Source of the DNA: Picochlorum sp. 'celeri'
Taxonomy: Eukaryota; Chlorophyta; Trebouxiophyceae
Length of the DNA stretch: 64,000 nt
Reading direction: 5' to 3'
Assembly (NCBI GenBank): GCA_010909725.1
Contig: JAACMV010000003.1
Coordinates: forward strand, 496,001-560,000
The position numbers and the translations under genes are program-made. Of this stretch, positions 23,201-32,580 are shown piece by piece. Position 1 is the stretch's first letter; every line of letters begins with the position of its first letter. The notes beneath the pieces are model-generated. The model saw only the letters and a list, made by a program, of their open reading frames with translations. It searched no databases and was not told the DNA's origin.

Positions 23201-23833
23201 GGAGCAAGTGGCAATCAGGCATCATCGGAATCAAATCGCCAAGAGCAAGTAGGCATTGACCCATTGGTTGATGTATCACTAACTAGCGGTGACTTGAAAG
23301 TCTCTGTCACCGGAAAAGCGAGTGAATGGTCCGAGCATTTGACTATGCAAAGTGCTGGTAGAGGCTCAACTGGCATGGATGCTGGAGAGAAGCTGGATGC
23401 TTTGGAGGCAGCGAAACTTCTGGAATCCAAACTTAAAGCAGCTCTATTGGCTGATAATGGGCAAATAGCCCTCAATAAATTGGCTGGAACGACTATGGCT
23501 ACATTCATGCCAAAAATTGAAACACAGGGAAGTGTCGGAGACACCAAGTGGAGATTGGTCAGTGCCCCTTCTGTACCAGGACTCCTTGACCCGCGAGAAA
23601 CAAGTGCATCCAATGTCTTGGATTTTTTGGCCCTTGGAGCGGAAGTTGAAGTAAGCTTTGGAAAGAAACTTCAGGCAGCCATGGTTAGGAAATTGCGTGA
23701 ATCGGATGTCATGACAAAGTGGACTCTCAACTACAATCTCAACTCAAAACTACGAATGCAATTTGACGTATCATCTGCTCCACCATACCCAAAGACTTTG
23801 ACATTCCAGTATTCGTCTGAGGGTGGTGAGTAA
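17203..23833 (+). CDS. TIC236: Inner-envelope TamB-like translocation protein TIC236
   Basis: Exons 17203-19005, 19082-21682 and 21752-23833 give 2161 aa, nearly the length of plant TIC236. A transit region is followed by one membrane segment near residue 120-145 (FNAIGLLGGLLVVHVSLNIW). The rest is a very long beta-rich repetitive body ending in the TamB/DUF490 domain (DVSLTSGDLKVSVTGKASEW, then WTLNYNLNSKLRMQFDVS). TIC236 links the TOC and TIC complexes across the plastid intermembrane space and descends from bacterial TamB. The 21683-21751 intron is exactly 69 nt and stop-free, so a simple open frame reads through it; removing it restores the family pattern. The region 18000-18800 (residues 260-530) is low-complexity and Ser-rich. 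Confidence 0.92.
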
Positions 23834-23860
23834 CTGTAATATATTACATAGTCTCGATAA

Positions 23861-25081
23861 TTATTTCTGTTTTGATCTCCATGCCTCAATCCATTCTCTT
23901 GCTTCTTTTTTACGTAACGCGGCATCATCTTCACCAGCTGAAGGAGTTGAGGTGCCTTGCACAGTTGCAGCATCGGTGTTCTCAGATCCCCCTGCAACAG
24001 CTGCAGCAACAATCAAGGTGGCAATACTTCCACCAATCAAAACAATTGGTGAATTGCCTGTTGTTGGAGGAAGTTTAGATTTGTTGGCAGACGATGTAGA
24101 TTTCTCCTCTTTTGCTGCCACCACAGGAGCAGTTGTCTCTCCTTTGATATCTGATTTTAGTGGTGGTGCTGCCACAATAGGAGCATCAGCAACCGGTTTT
24201 TGTTCTGCGGGAATCTTGCTAGGAATTTTCTGTTCCGCCACTGGCGATGGCTCTTTCTTCACAATTGCTGGTTTTTCCTCGGAGATTGGCTTTGATCCCA
24301 CTGCCACGAATGCCCCGATCACAGCCACAAGTCCAACAAGCAACGCAGGAGCAGCACCATTTGAAGATTCAGATTTCTCTCCCTGCTTTCCTTGCGTTTT
24401 CCTTGTTACAGTTCCCACCTTTTTCGTCCCAGAACTAGTTTTCCTCTGAGTGCCAGCTGCTGTTGCTGCTTTTCTTTGAGTGCCAGCTGCTGTTGCTGCT
24501 GTTGCTTTCCTTGTTGTTCCTGCGCTCAGCCTGACAGTCCCAGTTGGCACCTTCTTCTTCTGTGTCTTTGGCTTTGGAGGAGAAGATGCCTTTTTACTAG
24601 AAGACGCTCCACCTTTGGACCCTTGCTGTCCAATAGCCACCACACCGGCCAACCCAGCCAATCCCAATCCCACCTCCACTGGATTCACAGCAGGCCCTGC
24701 TGCAGATCCCTTGCTAGGCTTTGTTGAGAAAGATGACGACGTCGATCCCTTACCAGAACCACCCTTTTTAACGCTCTTTATCGTCCCCTTCTTCTTCTTA
24801 CCCCCCTCAGAGGAGCTCATTTTCTTGTACTTGCTCAGCAAGTCAGCAGTATCCAGCCCTTTGGTATTGCTCAGCAACTCGTCATAATATGGATCAGTGC
24901 GGGCTTCCGCGTCGAATGCCATCAACAATCCCGCACTCAGAACACTCAAAGATTTAATAATCCCGTCCCTACGCGATACAGTATCGGGATCAACTGCCTT
25001 TACGACAACTCTGCTGCGAGTCCCATGTCCCCCTACAACACCCCTCGTCTTCGCAAACCGACAAGCCAGATCCATCGTCAT
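23861..25081 (-). CDS. Unknown plastid membrane protein, Ala/Lys/Thr-rich
   Basis: Single exon, 406 aa. I do not recognise a family. The N-terminus looks plastid-targeted, with a second Tat-like signal (SRRDGIIKSLSVLSAGLLMAF, D-A-E-A-R) before DPYYDELLSNTKGLDTADLL. Three short hydrophobic segments lie near residues 135-155, 245-265 and 350-370, separated by Lys/Ser/Pro/Ala-rich linkers. A near-tandem repeat, AGTQRKAATAAGTQRK, lies around residue 200. The composition is low-complexity, so similarity searches will be noisy. It is convergent with TIC236, 27 bp apart, and divergent from GET3. Confidence 0.7.
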   Translation of the reverse strand: MTMDLACRFAKTRGVVGGHGTRSRVVVKAVDPDTVSRRDGIIKSLSVLSAGLLMAFDAEARTDPYYDELLSNTKGLDTADLLSKYKKMSSSEGGKKKKGTIKSVKKGGSGKGSTSSSFSTKPSKGSAAGPAVNPVEVGLGLAGLAGVVAIGQQGSKGGASSSKKASSPPKPKTQKKKVPTGTVRLSAGTTRKATAATAAGTQRKAATAAGTQRKTSSGTKKVGTVTRKTQGKQGEKSESSNGAAPALLVGLVAVIGAFVAVGSKPISEEKPAIVKKEPSPVAEQKIPSKIPAEQKPVADAPIVAAPPLKSDIKGETTAPVVAAKEEKSTSSANKSKLPPTTGNSPIVLIGGSIATLIVAAAVAGGSENTDAATVQGTSTPSAGEDDAALRKKEAREWIEAWRSKQK

Positions 25082-25462
25082 CGACTGAAATAAATCCTAG
25101 GTATAATTGAGTTGATCCACTATCTCGATGAATGCCATCACATCAGTACAACGTGCGCATTTTCATGTCGTATTCCCAGGATAACCAAAGATTGCCCTGA
25201 TCTGATCAGTTCATGATGAACTGCCGGTTCATGGATCCATGTGTCCGGGCATCTCGACAATTGGGTGACACGTATTTTGGTTCCAGCTGAAGCCTCCACC
25301 CAGTCTCATCATTGACCATGAGAGATGTGTTTGGATGGGATACTGACATCGATTTCGACACCCTGCGAAGACGAGGCTACAAACCATGACAGGTGGCGGG
25401 TGTTCCAATTGACCGTGCATTGCTATTCATAGACACGTAGCAATGGCCTCTCTGTACCATAT
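25082..25462. promoter_or_regulatory. Divergent interval between the unknown plastid protein and GET3
   Basis: These 381 bp lie between two start codons that point away from each other. Only short, featureless open frames are present. I see no repeat or RNA structure. Confidence 0.35.
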
Positions 25463-27784
25463 ATGTCAATAATTTTTTACAGTATGTTGAATACGGTGTC
25501 ATTGCGATTGGGTGGTGTGGGGAAACGACCTCAGTGGGTACCTCCCAACCACACCAAGCAGCAACGTCAGTTGTGTGCAATAGAGGCATGTTGTGTACGT
25601 TATAGTAGAATGAGATCTTGTTTGGGTGGTTTTAATGTCACATTGTATGTGCTATCGCAGAATTCACGAGGATGTGGAAAGGAAAGGACCTGTGGGGTCT
25701 CGACGATTGGTCAGCAGAAGAAGCAGGCTCTCGTGTGCCATGCTGTGGCACATGAGGAAGTAGAGCATTCCTTTCATGCATTGATGACTAGTAGAGATAG
25801 GAAATACGTGATGGTGAGTGGAAAGGGGGGTGTGGGAAAGACGAGTCTGTCGGCCTCTCTAGCTCTTCAGTTTGCTCGGGCGGGGCATACAACGCTGCTG
25901 GTATCTACCGATCCAGCTCATTCATTGTGTGATTCCTTGGATCAAGATGTGAGTGGAGGGTCTCCTGTGCAAATTGAAGGAGTTGATTATCCTCTATGGG
26001 CGATGGAAATTGATCCAGAGGTTGAGAGGGAAAAGTTCAAGGCATATACATCTGGGGATGGTCGTAAGGCGGTGGATTCGGTGGCTGGAGGTTTTGGACT
26101 GACCGGTCTATTTGAACAATTATCTGATATCAAATTAGGAGAGTTGTTAGATTCTCCTCCACCTGGGTTTGATGAGGCTGTGGCCATTGCCAAGGTGCAG
26201 CAGTTTGTCACAAAGGAGGAGTTTGCAAAGTTCACAAGAATTGTTTTTGATACCGCCCCTACGGGGCATACATTGCGTTTATTGACTGTGCCAGATTTTG
26301 TGGATGCTTCTTTGACGAAGATCATTGAGCTTAGACAGTCTATTTCCCATGCAAGTCAGGCTGTTAGGTCCTTGTTCAATTCTTCTGAAGAGGACAAGGT
26401 GGACAATCTTGTTCAACTCCAACAGAATATCCGCCAAGTTAAGTCATTATTTCGAGATTCTGAATCCACCGAATTCATAATTGCTACGATTCCAACGATG
26501 CTAGCGGTGAATGAGAGTGTTCGGCTGATCCATGCTCTGCGAAAGGAAAATATTCCTTGCCATAGGATAGTTGTGAATCAAATCATCCGCGAGGGGACCG
26601 GTGATGCATATTTAAAAATGAAGCTTAAGGGGCAGGAAAGGGCTTTGGATGAAATATCCCGTGATGAACAGCTGGCATCACTGAAGCCAATCATGTCACC
26701 ATACTTGGACTTGGAAGTGAGAGGGGTGCCAGCATTGTCGTACTTGGGAAGTAGAATATGGGAGAATATGCGAGATGAACTCTCATTGGGTGAGGAAAGG
26801 AAATTTTTCATGCTTGGTGGAAAAGGCGGTGTTGGTAAGACGAGTTGCTCTGCTAGTTTGGCAGTAGAGCTTGGGCAATTCGGATTTCGCACTCTGGTTG
26901 TATCCACAGATCCTGCTCATTCGTTGAGCGATTCATTCGACCAAGACTTAAAAGGAGGCGATCCCGTGGAGATTGATGGGACTAATGGAAACGTTTGGGG
27001 GCTTGAAATTGACATTGAGGCTGCAAAGGAGGACTTGCGAAGTCTTGGAAAGGGAGAAAATGGAAAGGACTTTGATGACTTTTTGGACGGGCTCGGTTTG
27101 GGAGGCATAACAGATCAGTTAAAAAGCCTACGATTGGGTGAAATATTAGATACGCCTCCACCAGGCATTGATGAAGCAGCTGCGATTGCCAAAGTAGTGC
27201 AGCTCCTCAAGACTGAAGAATATTCCGGCTTCAACCGAATCGTATTTGATACAGCTCCGACTGGACACACGCTCCGATTACTAACACTACCAGAATTTGT
27301 TAATACCAGCGTGGGTAAAATTCTCCGCATCCGTCAAAAGATTGTTGGATTTGCAGACTCTGTGAAAGGAATCTTCACAGGGGGTGAAAAGGTGGACAAG
27401 ACAAATGAGAAAATAGAAAGGTTTCAAAAATCGATGACAGAGGCTAGAGAAATTTTCAGGAATGAGTTGACTACCCAATTCATAATCGTCACGATACCAA
27501 CAATGATGGCAGTGTCTGAGAGCTCAAGACTCGCTGAAGCTCTGCGTAAAGAGGACGTGCCAGTCAAATATGTTCTGATCAATCAAGTCTTAGATGGTTC
27601 CACGACGGATGCATTCTTCAAGAACCAATACAAGGATCAGCAGCGAGCCCTCCAATTTCTCAAATCCGATGTTGACCTTGGAAATTTGGAAATACACGAG
27701 TCGCCTGTATTTGATCTAGAGATTCGTGGAACAGCCGCACTGCAGTACTTTGGTGATGTCGTCTGGAAGGATACACAGCCCTGA
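25463..27784 (+). CDS. GET3B: Tandem two-domain GET3/ArsA-type ATPase, plastid-targeted
   Basis: Single exon, 773 aa, with a presequence of about 110 residues (an ATG eight codons in, 25484, is an alternative start). It holds two complete ArsA/GET3 ATPase domains in a row. Each has a deviant Walker A motif (SGKGGVGKTSLSASLA near residue 120 and GGKGGVGKTSCSASLA near 452), a switch I-like STDPAHSL(C/S)DS(L/F)DQD, and FDTAPTGHTLRLL. Neither half has the CxxC zinc motif of cytosolic Get3. Plant GET3B is a one-domain plastid protein that helps insert tail-anchored or thylakoid proteins. A covalent dimer like bacterial ArsA is implied here. Confidence 0.88.
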   Translation: MSIIFYSMLNTVSLRLGGVGKRPQWVPPNHTKQQRQLCAIEACCVRYSRMRSCLGGFNVTLYVLSQNSRGCGKERTCGVSTIGQQKKQALVCHAVAHEEVEHSFHALMTSRDRKYVMVSGKGGVGKTSLSASLALQFARAGHTTLLVSTDPAHSLCDSLDQDVSGGSPVQIEGVDYPLWAMEIDPEVEREKFKAYTSGDGRKAVDSVAGGFGLTGLFEQLSDIKLGELLDSPPPGFDEAVAIAKVQQFVTKEEFAKFTRIVFDTAPTGHTLRLLTVPDFVDASLTKIIELRQSISHASQAVRSLFNSSEEDKVDNLVQLQQNIRQVKSLFRDSESTEFIIATIPTMLAVNESVRLIHALRKENIPCHRIVVNQIIREGTGDAYLKMKLKGQERALDEISRDEQLASLKPIMSPYLDLEVRGVPALSYLGSRIWENMRDELSLGEERKFFMLGGKGGVGKTSCSASLAVELGQFGFRTLVVSTDPAHSLSDSFDQDLKGGDPVEIDGTNGNVWGLEIDIEAAKEDLRSLGKGENGKDFDDFLDGLGLGGITDQLKSLRLGEILDTPPPGIDEAAAIAKVVQLLKTEEYSGFNRIVFDTAPTGHTLRLLTLPEFVNTSVGKILRIRQKIVGFADSVKGIFTGGEKVDKTNEKIERFQKSMTEAREIFRNELTTQFIIVTIPTMMAVSESSRLAEALRKEDVPVKYVLINQVLDGSTTDAFFKNQYKDQQRALQFLKSDVDLGNLEIHESPVFDLEIRGTAALQYFGDVVWKDTQP

Positions 27785-27827
27785 ATACGAAATTATGGCA
27801 CAATATACATGTTAATTGTAAAAGTTA

Positions 27828-29069
27828 TCAGTTTTTTTTCTTCGAGTCGATATGGTAAATATTTCGGGCAGGCCTCCAAGCCAAGGAAAAGCTCAAAACT
27901 ATGTACGCCACAAAGAGTACCCCAAGAATTGAATTCCACGGACTTGCAATTGCAACATATACTCTTCCCACCATCTTCATCACGCTCCAAAATAATGCCA
28001 AAAGAATTGCAATTTCTACTGGGCAGACGAGGAGCAAAATTAATGCATTTCGTAGTGGCAAATACCTGAAAGGCTCTGGATCAGGAAGCTCGTTGAGATC
28101 TGCAGCACAACCATGAATTCAAGGAACTGGAATTTGCACCTCACCCACTGCATAACAAACGTACCTTTCCAATCTGCACTAAAGACCTCTACCCACTCCG
28201 CATCCCATGTCGACTGAACAGCCTTCATGAATTCCTCAAAATCCTTAAAGTTCTCAGGGTAAATTACATCCGAATATCCCACAGTCACAGTCTGTCCAAA
28301 CCCGACTAACATTTTTTTCTCTGACAAAATTGCTTCTTTATTCCCACCGATGACAATCTGAACCGGAATCTTTCTATCATACGCATAGTGCAGCATGCCC
28401 CGTTTCAACGGCAAGGATTCACCATTGGTACTGCGATGCCCCTCAGGATACACACCCAATGCAGTCTGCGTACTCTTCCCCCATTCATCATCAATCCACT
28501 TGTTGAATTTCACTTTATTTGCTATGCTCCCCCTTCTAAATATCAAAACTGCCCGAACAAACCACATGGGAATCATAAACAATGGAAACACATATGCAAC
28601 TGCCCATCGACTCATAAACAACGTCCTCCCCTCCGTCACATACTGATCCACCATGAAATCTGCCCAACTTCGATGGTTGCACTACGCACATGCACAGAAT
28701 ATCGTCAAATACCAAGAACAACCCTCCAAGAGTCTCAGCAACGTACCAAATACACAACCTTATCCCTGTACAGATCCCTCTTCCCGACCTTTAACACTTT
28801 AAATCTGTAAATACTCTTCATCCCCTTTGACCTGCAAAGCACAGGGATGGCGTAGTCTTGGTCCCACTCGACTCATTTCAAATCTTCTCTCAGACAACAA
28901 CGCACCAACCGAGGACATCATTCCTCTTCCTCCAAAGATTCAACCATTCTAAACTATGAGTCAGACTGAAAATCGGAATAGACCAAGTCAGGCAAAATAC
29001 AGTGAAGAGAAATGGAGGCAGACGAAACACAAGACTGTCCATGGCACTGAGCCCCGACATCCCCGCCAT
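27828..29069 (-). CDS. PlsC-type acyltransferase (LPAT-like), membrane-bound
   Basis: Exons 29069-28906, 28831-28747, 28681-28165 and 28099-27828 join in consistent phases and give 345 aa. The N-terminus has a membrane segment (PPFLFTVFCLTWSIPIF). Acyltransferase motif I is NHRSWAD (NHx4D), built across the exon 2-3 junction, and motif III is YPEGHRS. Two hydrophobic segments lie at the C-terminus (ALILLLVCPVEIAILLALF and a second). This is a glycerolipid acyltransferase of the 1-acylglycerol-3-phosphate type; the EGHR variant of EGTR and low overall likeness leave the acceptor uncertain. It is convergent with GET3, 43 bp apart. Confidence 0.8.
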
Positions 29070-29262
29070 CGTCGCAATTCAATTCAATTCTAATCTATGA
29101 ATAAAAGTGTCCAAGCCTAACGTATATGAGGCCGTCATACGAGGACATCAAATCTTCCTTATTTTGTATGCAGACCGATCCCGCAGCACCCACGCCTGAT
29201 TCATCCATTCATTCAACGACGGCAATGCCCATTCATTTCATGTACAAATTTTCACCACAACC

Positions 29263-29644
29263 ATGTCGCAAGTCGATCCTCAAGCAGCCATGCAAATGGC
29301 TCAACAGGAAATGGAGTATAGAGTAGACCTATTCAACAAGTGCGTCAGCAATCTTGCCGACTTATGGACAGAGATGATGATAATACTAATAATTTTGAAT
29401 GTGCAGAATGGTATCATCGTGTTATGACAAGTGCATCGACAAAAGGTACTCTTTGCCTCTCCTCCTCTTCTTCCACACCACAACTCTATTGGCTCACTAC
29501 TACTCTACTACTGTTCATTGCAGGTATAAAGATGGTGAATTAAGCGTTGGAGAGAATACATGCATAGATAGATGCTCCTCCAAATACTGGCAGGTGACTG
29601 GAATAGTTGGTCAGATGCTTGGTGCCCAGCAGGGTGGTCCTTGA
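29263..29644 (+). CDS. TIM10: Mitochondrial small TIM chaperone
   Basis: Exons 29263-29339, 29407-29445 and 29524-29644 give 78 aa. The twin CX3C motifs are CYDKC and CIDRC, and the flanking MVSSCYDKCIDKRYKDGEL and KYWQVT match TIM10. TIM9-TIM10 hexamers escort hydrophobic precursors across the mitochondrial intermembrane space. The gene shares a 193 bp divergent interval with the acyltransferase gene. Confidence 0.94.
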
Positions 29645-29687
29645 CACGTCTATGAAAAAGAATTCCTTCATGTAACAACAATCATTA

Positions 29688-29867
29688 TTAGATATTAACT
29701 AGATCTTCCAAGTTCATATGCCAGGCTTGTTGTAGCGAGACCTTGTTCGCTTGGGCAAGGTTACGTGCACGTGTTGACATGACCAGCAGCTCGTTTGAAC
29801 TGATGATCAGCAGCATACTGATTTTGGTTGGAAAATCTTCACTCGCTCGTGATTGAACACATCCCAT
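29688..29867 (-). CDS. Possible small protein of unknown function
   Basis: A 59-residue reading starting MGCVQSRA. The N-terminal Gly-Cys resembles an acylation signal and the C-terminal part (NLAQANKVSLQQAWHMNLED) looks helical. It would end 43 bp from the TIM10 stop, the usual spacing for convergent genes here. There is no recognised family and chance is a serious alternative. The frame also continues upstream to 29900. Confidence 0.3.
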   Translation of the reverse strand: MGCVQSRASEDFPTKISMLLIISSNELLVMSTRARNLAQANKVSLQQAWHMNLEDLVNI

Positions 29868-30015
29868 TGGATAAAGCCCCCCAAGTGGGGGAATTCGCAT
29901 CTTCGATGCACTGATTTAATTCTATTTCATACAGTTATTATCTGGTGGTATCATACCACCGGGTTTCTCTGATTTGATTGGAGCAGAAGAGTTTCGTGCG
30001 GTCGGCTCCTTGGCC

Positions 30016-31044
30016 ATGGGGAGCCACGCACATGTCATCGGACGGGGTCCCCCCGTGCCAGCGACCCTGAGTGCAAGGCAATATGTCCAATTACATAGAA
30101 GAAATAGTTGCAGGCAGGCGAGGTATGTTTCGAAGCGATGGAACATGCCCTCGGAGGGAACCACGACACTTGTCGCGAGGGCTAGGAATGTGGATAGTGC
30201 AGCGGTGGATCTGGGAGAAGAGGAGAGGAGAAGCAAGATAATAGGTAACGTAGCTGTTATGGGTGCCATTGGATGTGCTGCAGCGTTTGCTCTTCTTCGT
30301 CTAGACTCAAATCCTTGGGAAGCGTATCAGGCAGCGGTCAAAATGAATCCCATCGAGACAAAGGCATGTATCTCTGGAATTGTGTACAGTTTTGGTGATC
30401 TGATTGCACAAAATTACGAGGGAAGGGACATTTCTGACTGGGATAGAGGGAGGATAGTTCGTAGTGGGTTGTGTGGGTTGTTGGCTCATGGTCCCTTGAG
30501 CCATTTGTATTATGTGGGCCTGGACAAAGTATTTGCCCAGCAAACCCTGATTGATGTGAACGGTTGGCTGAGTCCAATCATCAAGGTTGGTATAGACCAG
30601 ACAGTGTGGAGTTTGTTCTGGAATAGTACATATTATGTTCTCCTAGGAATTTTGAAAGCCGAGTCTCCAAAGACAATTGTCTCATCTGTGCAGCAGAGTT
30701 GGTGGGATTTGCTGAGGGCAGGTTGGCGACTGTGGCCAATTGTTCACATCTGCACCTACGGCATCATCCCTGTGCAGCACCGACTCTTGTTTGTGGATGC
30801 TGTCGAGCTTGTGTGGGTGTGCATCTTGAGTACCTATGGTCAGCAGCAAAGAGAAGCACGGGGCAACAATCCAGATTCGCCATCGTGGGTTGCTTGTGCC
30901 TTACCAGGACAGGCCGGTGAGGGTGGTGATCCTGCTGAGGAGATTATTCGGGGAATGGAATCTGAGAGCCAGATTGTCTTTGATGTTTGCGGGGAAACTG
31001 TTGTCAAATCCCCCGAACAGGTGTATTCCGAGGTTGAAGCCTGA
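30016..31044 (+). CDS. Mpv17/PMP22 family membrane protein
   Basis: Single exon, 342 aa from the first ATG (the codon at 29974 is TTG). A long basic N-terminus with a membrane segment (VAVMGAIGCAAAFALL) precedes the Mpv17 domain: NPIETKACISGIVYSFGDLIAQ, then D-RGRIVRSGLCGLLAHGP, and the C-terminal signature W-RAGWRLWPIVHICTYG. Family members sit in peroxisomal, mitochondrial or plastid membranes and may form channels. The N-terminal extension favours plastid or mitochondrion. The acidic tail after residue 290 is unusual. Confidence 0.88.
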   Translation: MGSHAHVIGRGPPVPATLSARQYVQLHRRNSCRQARYVSKRWNMPSEGTTTLVARARNVDSAAVDLGEEERRSKIIGNVAVMGAIGCAAAFALLRLDSNPWEAYQAAVKMNPIETKACISGIVYSFGDLIAQNYEGRDISDWDRGRIVRSGLCGLLAHGPLSHLYYVGLDKVFAQQTLIDVNGWLSPIIKVGIDQTVWSLFWNSTYYVLLGILKAESPKTIVSSVQQSWWDLLRAGWRLWPIVHICTYGIIPVQHRLLFVDAVELVWVCILSTYGQQQREARGNNPDSPSWVACALPGQAGEGGDPAEEIIRGMESESQIVFDVCGETVVKSPEQVYSEVEA

Positions 31045-31260
31045 TCATTCGTGCATGGTGCATACATATTTTGCATGTAACAGTAATGGACGTATCACCT
31101 CTTTTCCCGTGATGCTTGAGCTCAGCATGGCAATCGATACATCATCGACGATGAATCATCACTCCCTTACATATATATTAATGATTAATTATTAACAATT
31201 TTCCCACATATTCTCTAACGTACTGTAGATTCCAATTGCTATTGATCACGATTGCAACAG

Positions 31261-32258
31261 ATGATCTTCTCGGCGCGTCTTTTCTCTGCAAGCGTCGTGC
31301 TTGCCTTGGGTATGTTTCTCATGTGACTACTAATAATATAATTGATCCATCTGGGATGCTTGTTGACCCGATGATCGCATTACATGGTGCAGTTGGTTGC
31401 GCTGCGGCCGACGTTGAGGTCAAGGCTTGGTTCCCTGATAGCCCTTCTTTGGAGTTTGTGGTCGGGCAGCCAATGACAGCTATTCTTGGAGTCAGAAACA
31501 ACGGACCAGAAGGGTTTAATCTGACTGCAGTGCAAGGGAACCTTGCTCTAGTCACTGATCCAAGTGGGAATGTTTTTAACTTCACCGGAGCGGTACGTGC
31601 AATCTTTTGATTGCGATCACCTTATGCATGGTCGGCATTTACATTTTTGATGGATGCAGGCCTATCAGTATCCAGAGATGGGAGCTGACGAGGAAGTGGT
31701 GGTTCAGTATATCATGCCTCTGCCACAGAATCTCCCACCACGTGACTTCTACCTGAGCTTGAAAGTTTTCTCCCAGGGTGAGGATATTTTGATGAAACAG
31801 GCGTTCAATGAGGTACGTGAAAGTGATGTTGAATATGCAAGCCTGGGACGGTGGTCACCTGTATGAGTGATTGTTGCAGACCATCAGCTTTGTTGAAGAG
31901 TCCAAGTTGATTGACTTTGAGCTTCTGGGGCTGTACGCTATTTTCATCGCCATCGTCGCAGTTATTGGTATGTGTCTTTTCCTGATCGTGACCGTGGTCA
32001 AGCGACGCCTACATCTAACATGTATGCCCATGTGCCTGCAGTCTACAGCGTGTACTCGTACGCAGTTGGTCAGGGCTGGGTTAAGAAGCCAAAGGCAGCC
32101 AAGAAAACTGGTATGTTGGTATTCTTTCTATCATATTCGTGAGGGCGCTCGTCTTAACCTTGTGATATTCTTCCTCTGCAGAGGTCCGAACTTCTGACAA
32201 GTCTGAGTGGCTCAAGGGAACAATTGCAGATAAGAACAAGAGTTCCAAGCAGAATTAG
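31261..32258 (+). CDS. SSR1: Translocon-associated protein alpha subunit
   Basis: Six exons: 31261-31309, 31393-31592, 31660-31812, 31880-31967, 32042-32110 and 32182-32258, phases consistent, 211 aa. A signal peptide (MIFSARLFSASVVLAL) leads into a lumenal beta domain (FVVGQPMTAILGVRNNGP, PPRDFYLSLKVFSQGED). One membrane segment follows (LLGLYAIFIAIVAVI), then a basic cytosolic tail ending in K-Q-N. TRAP alpha aids protein entry into the ER at the Sec61 channel. This is the most intron-dense gene in the window for its length. Confidence 0.9.
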
Positions 32259-32580
32259 ATCAATATGTTGTAAAAGTGATGTACAATTATGGCTACAAGT
32301 GATAGGTTCCCGACATGCTTCTGCGCAAGGATGACGTTGACAACGTCACTCCATTCAAGATGTGTGTCGAATGCCATGCATGGAGATCTGCGCGCAGATC
32401 TCTACTAGAGGCCTTCACGATACCGATGGCGCCACGTGACTGCATCTTTCTCTCTTTTTGGACCTACAGGTCTGATGTCGAGGCGATGCTCCCAAATGGA
32501 AAATATTATATACTAGTTATCCTGAAATATGTATGATATCTATATAGATCCTAGTCCTGAGGACTAATACCCGTCTAAAA
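32259..32580. other. Intergenic interval with a 20 bp palindrome and a hairpin
   Basis: These 322 bp lie between TRAP alpha and the IFRD gene, both on the plus strand. A perfect 20 bp palindrome, GAGATCTGCGCGCAGATCTC, spans 32383-32402. A small hairpin, TAGTCC-tga-GGACTA, lies at 32552-32566, just upstream of the next start codon. Confidence 0.45.
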
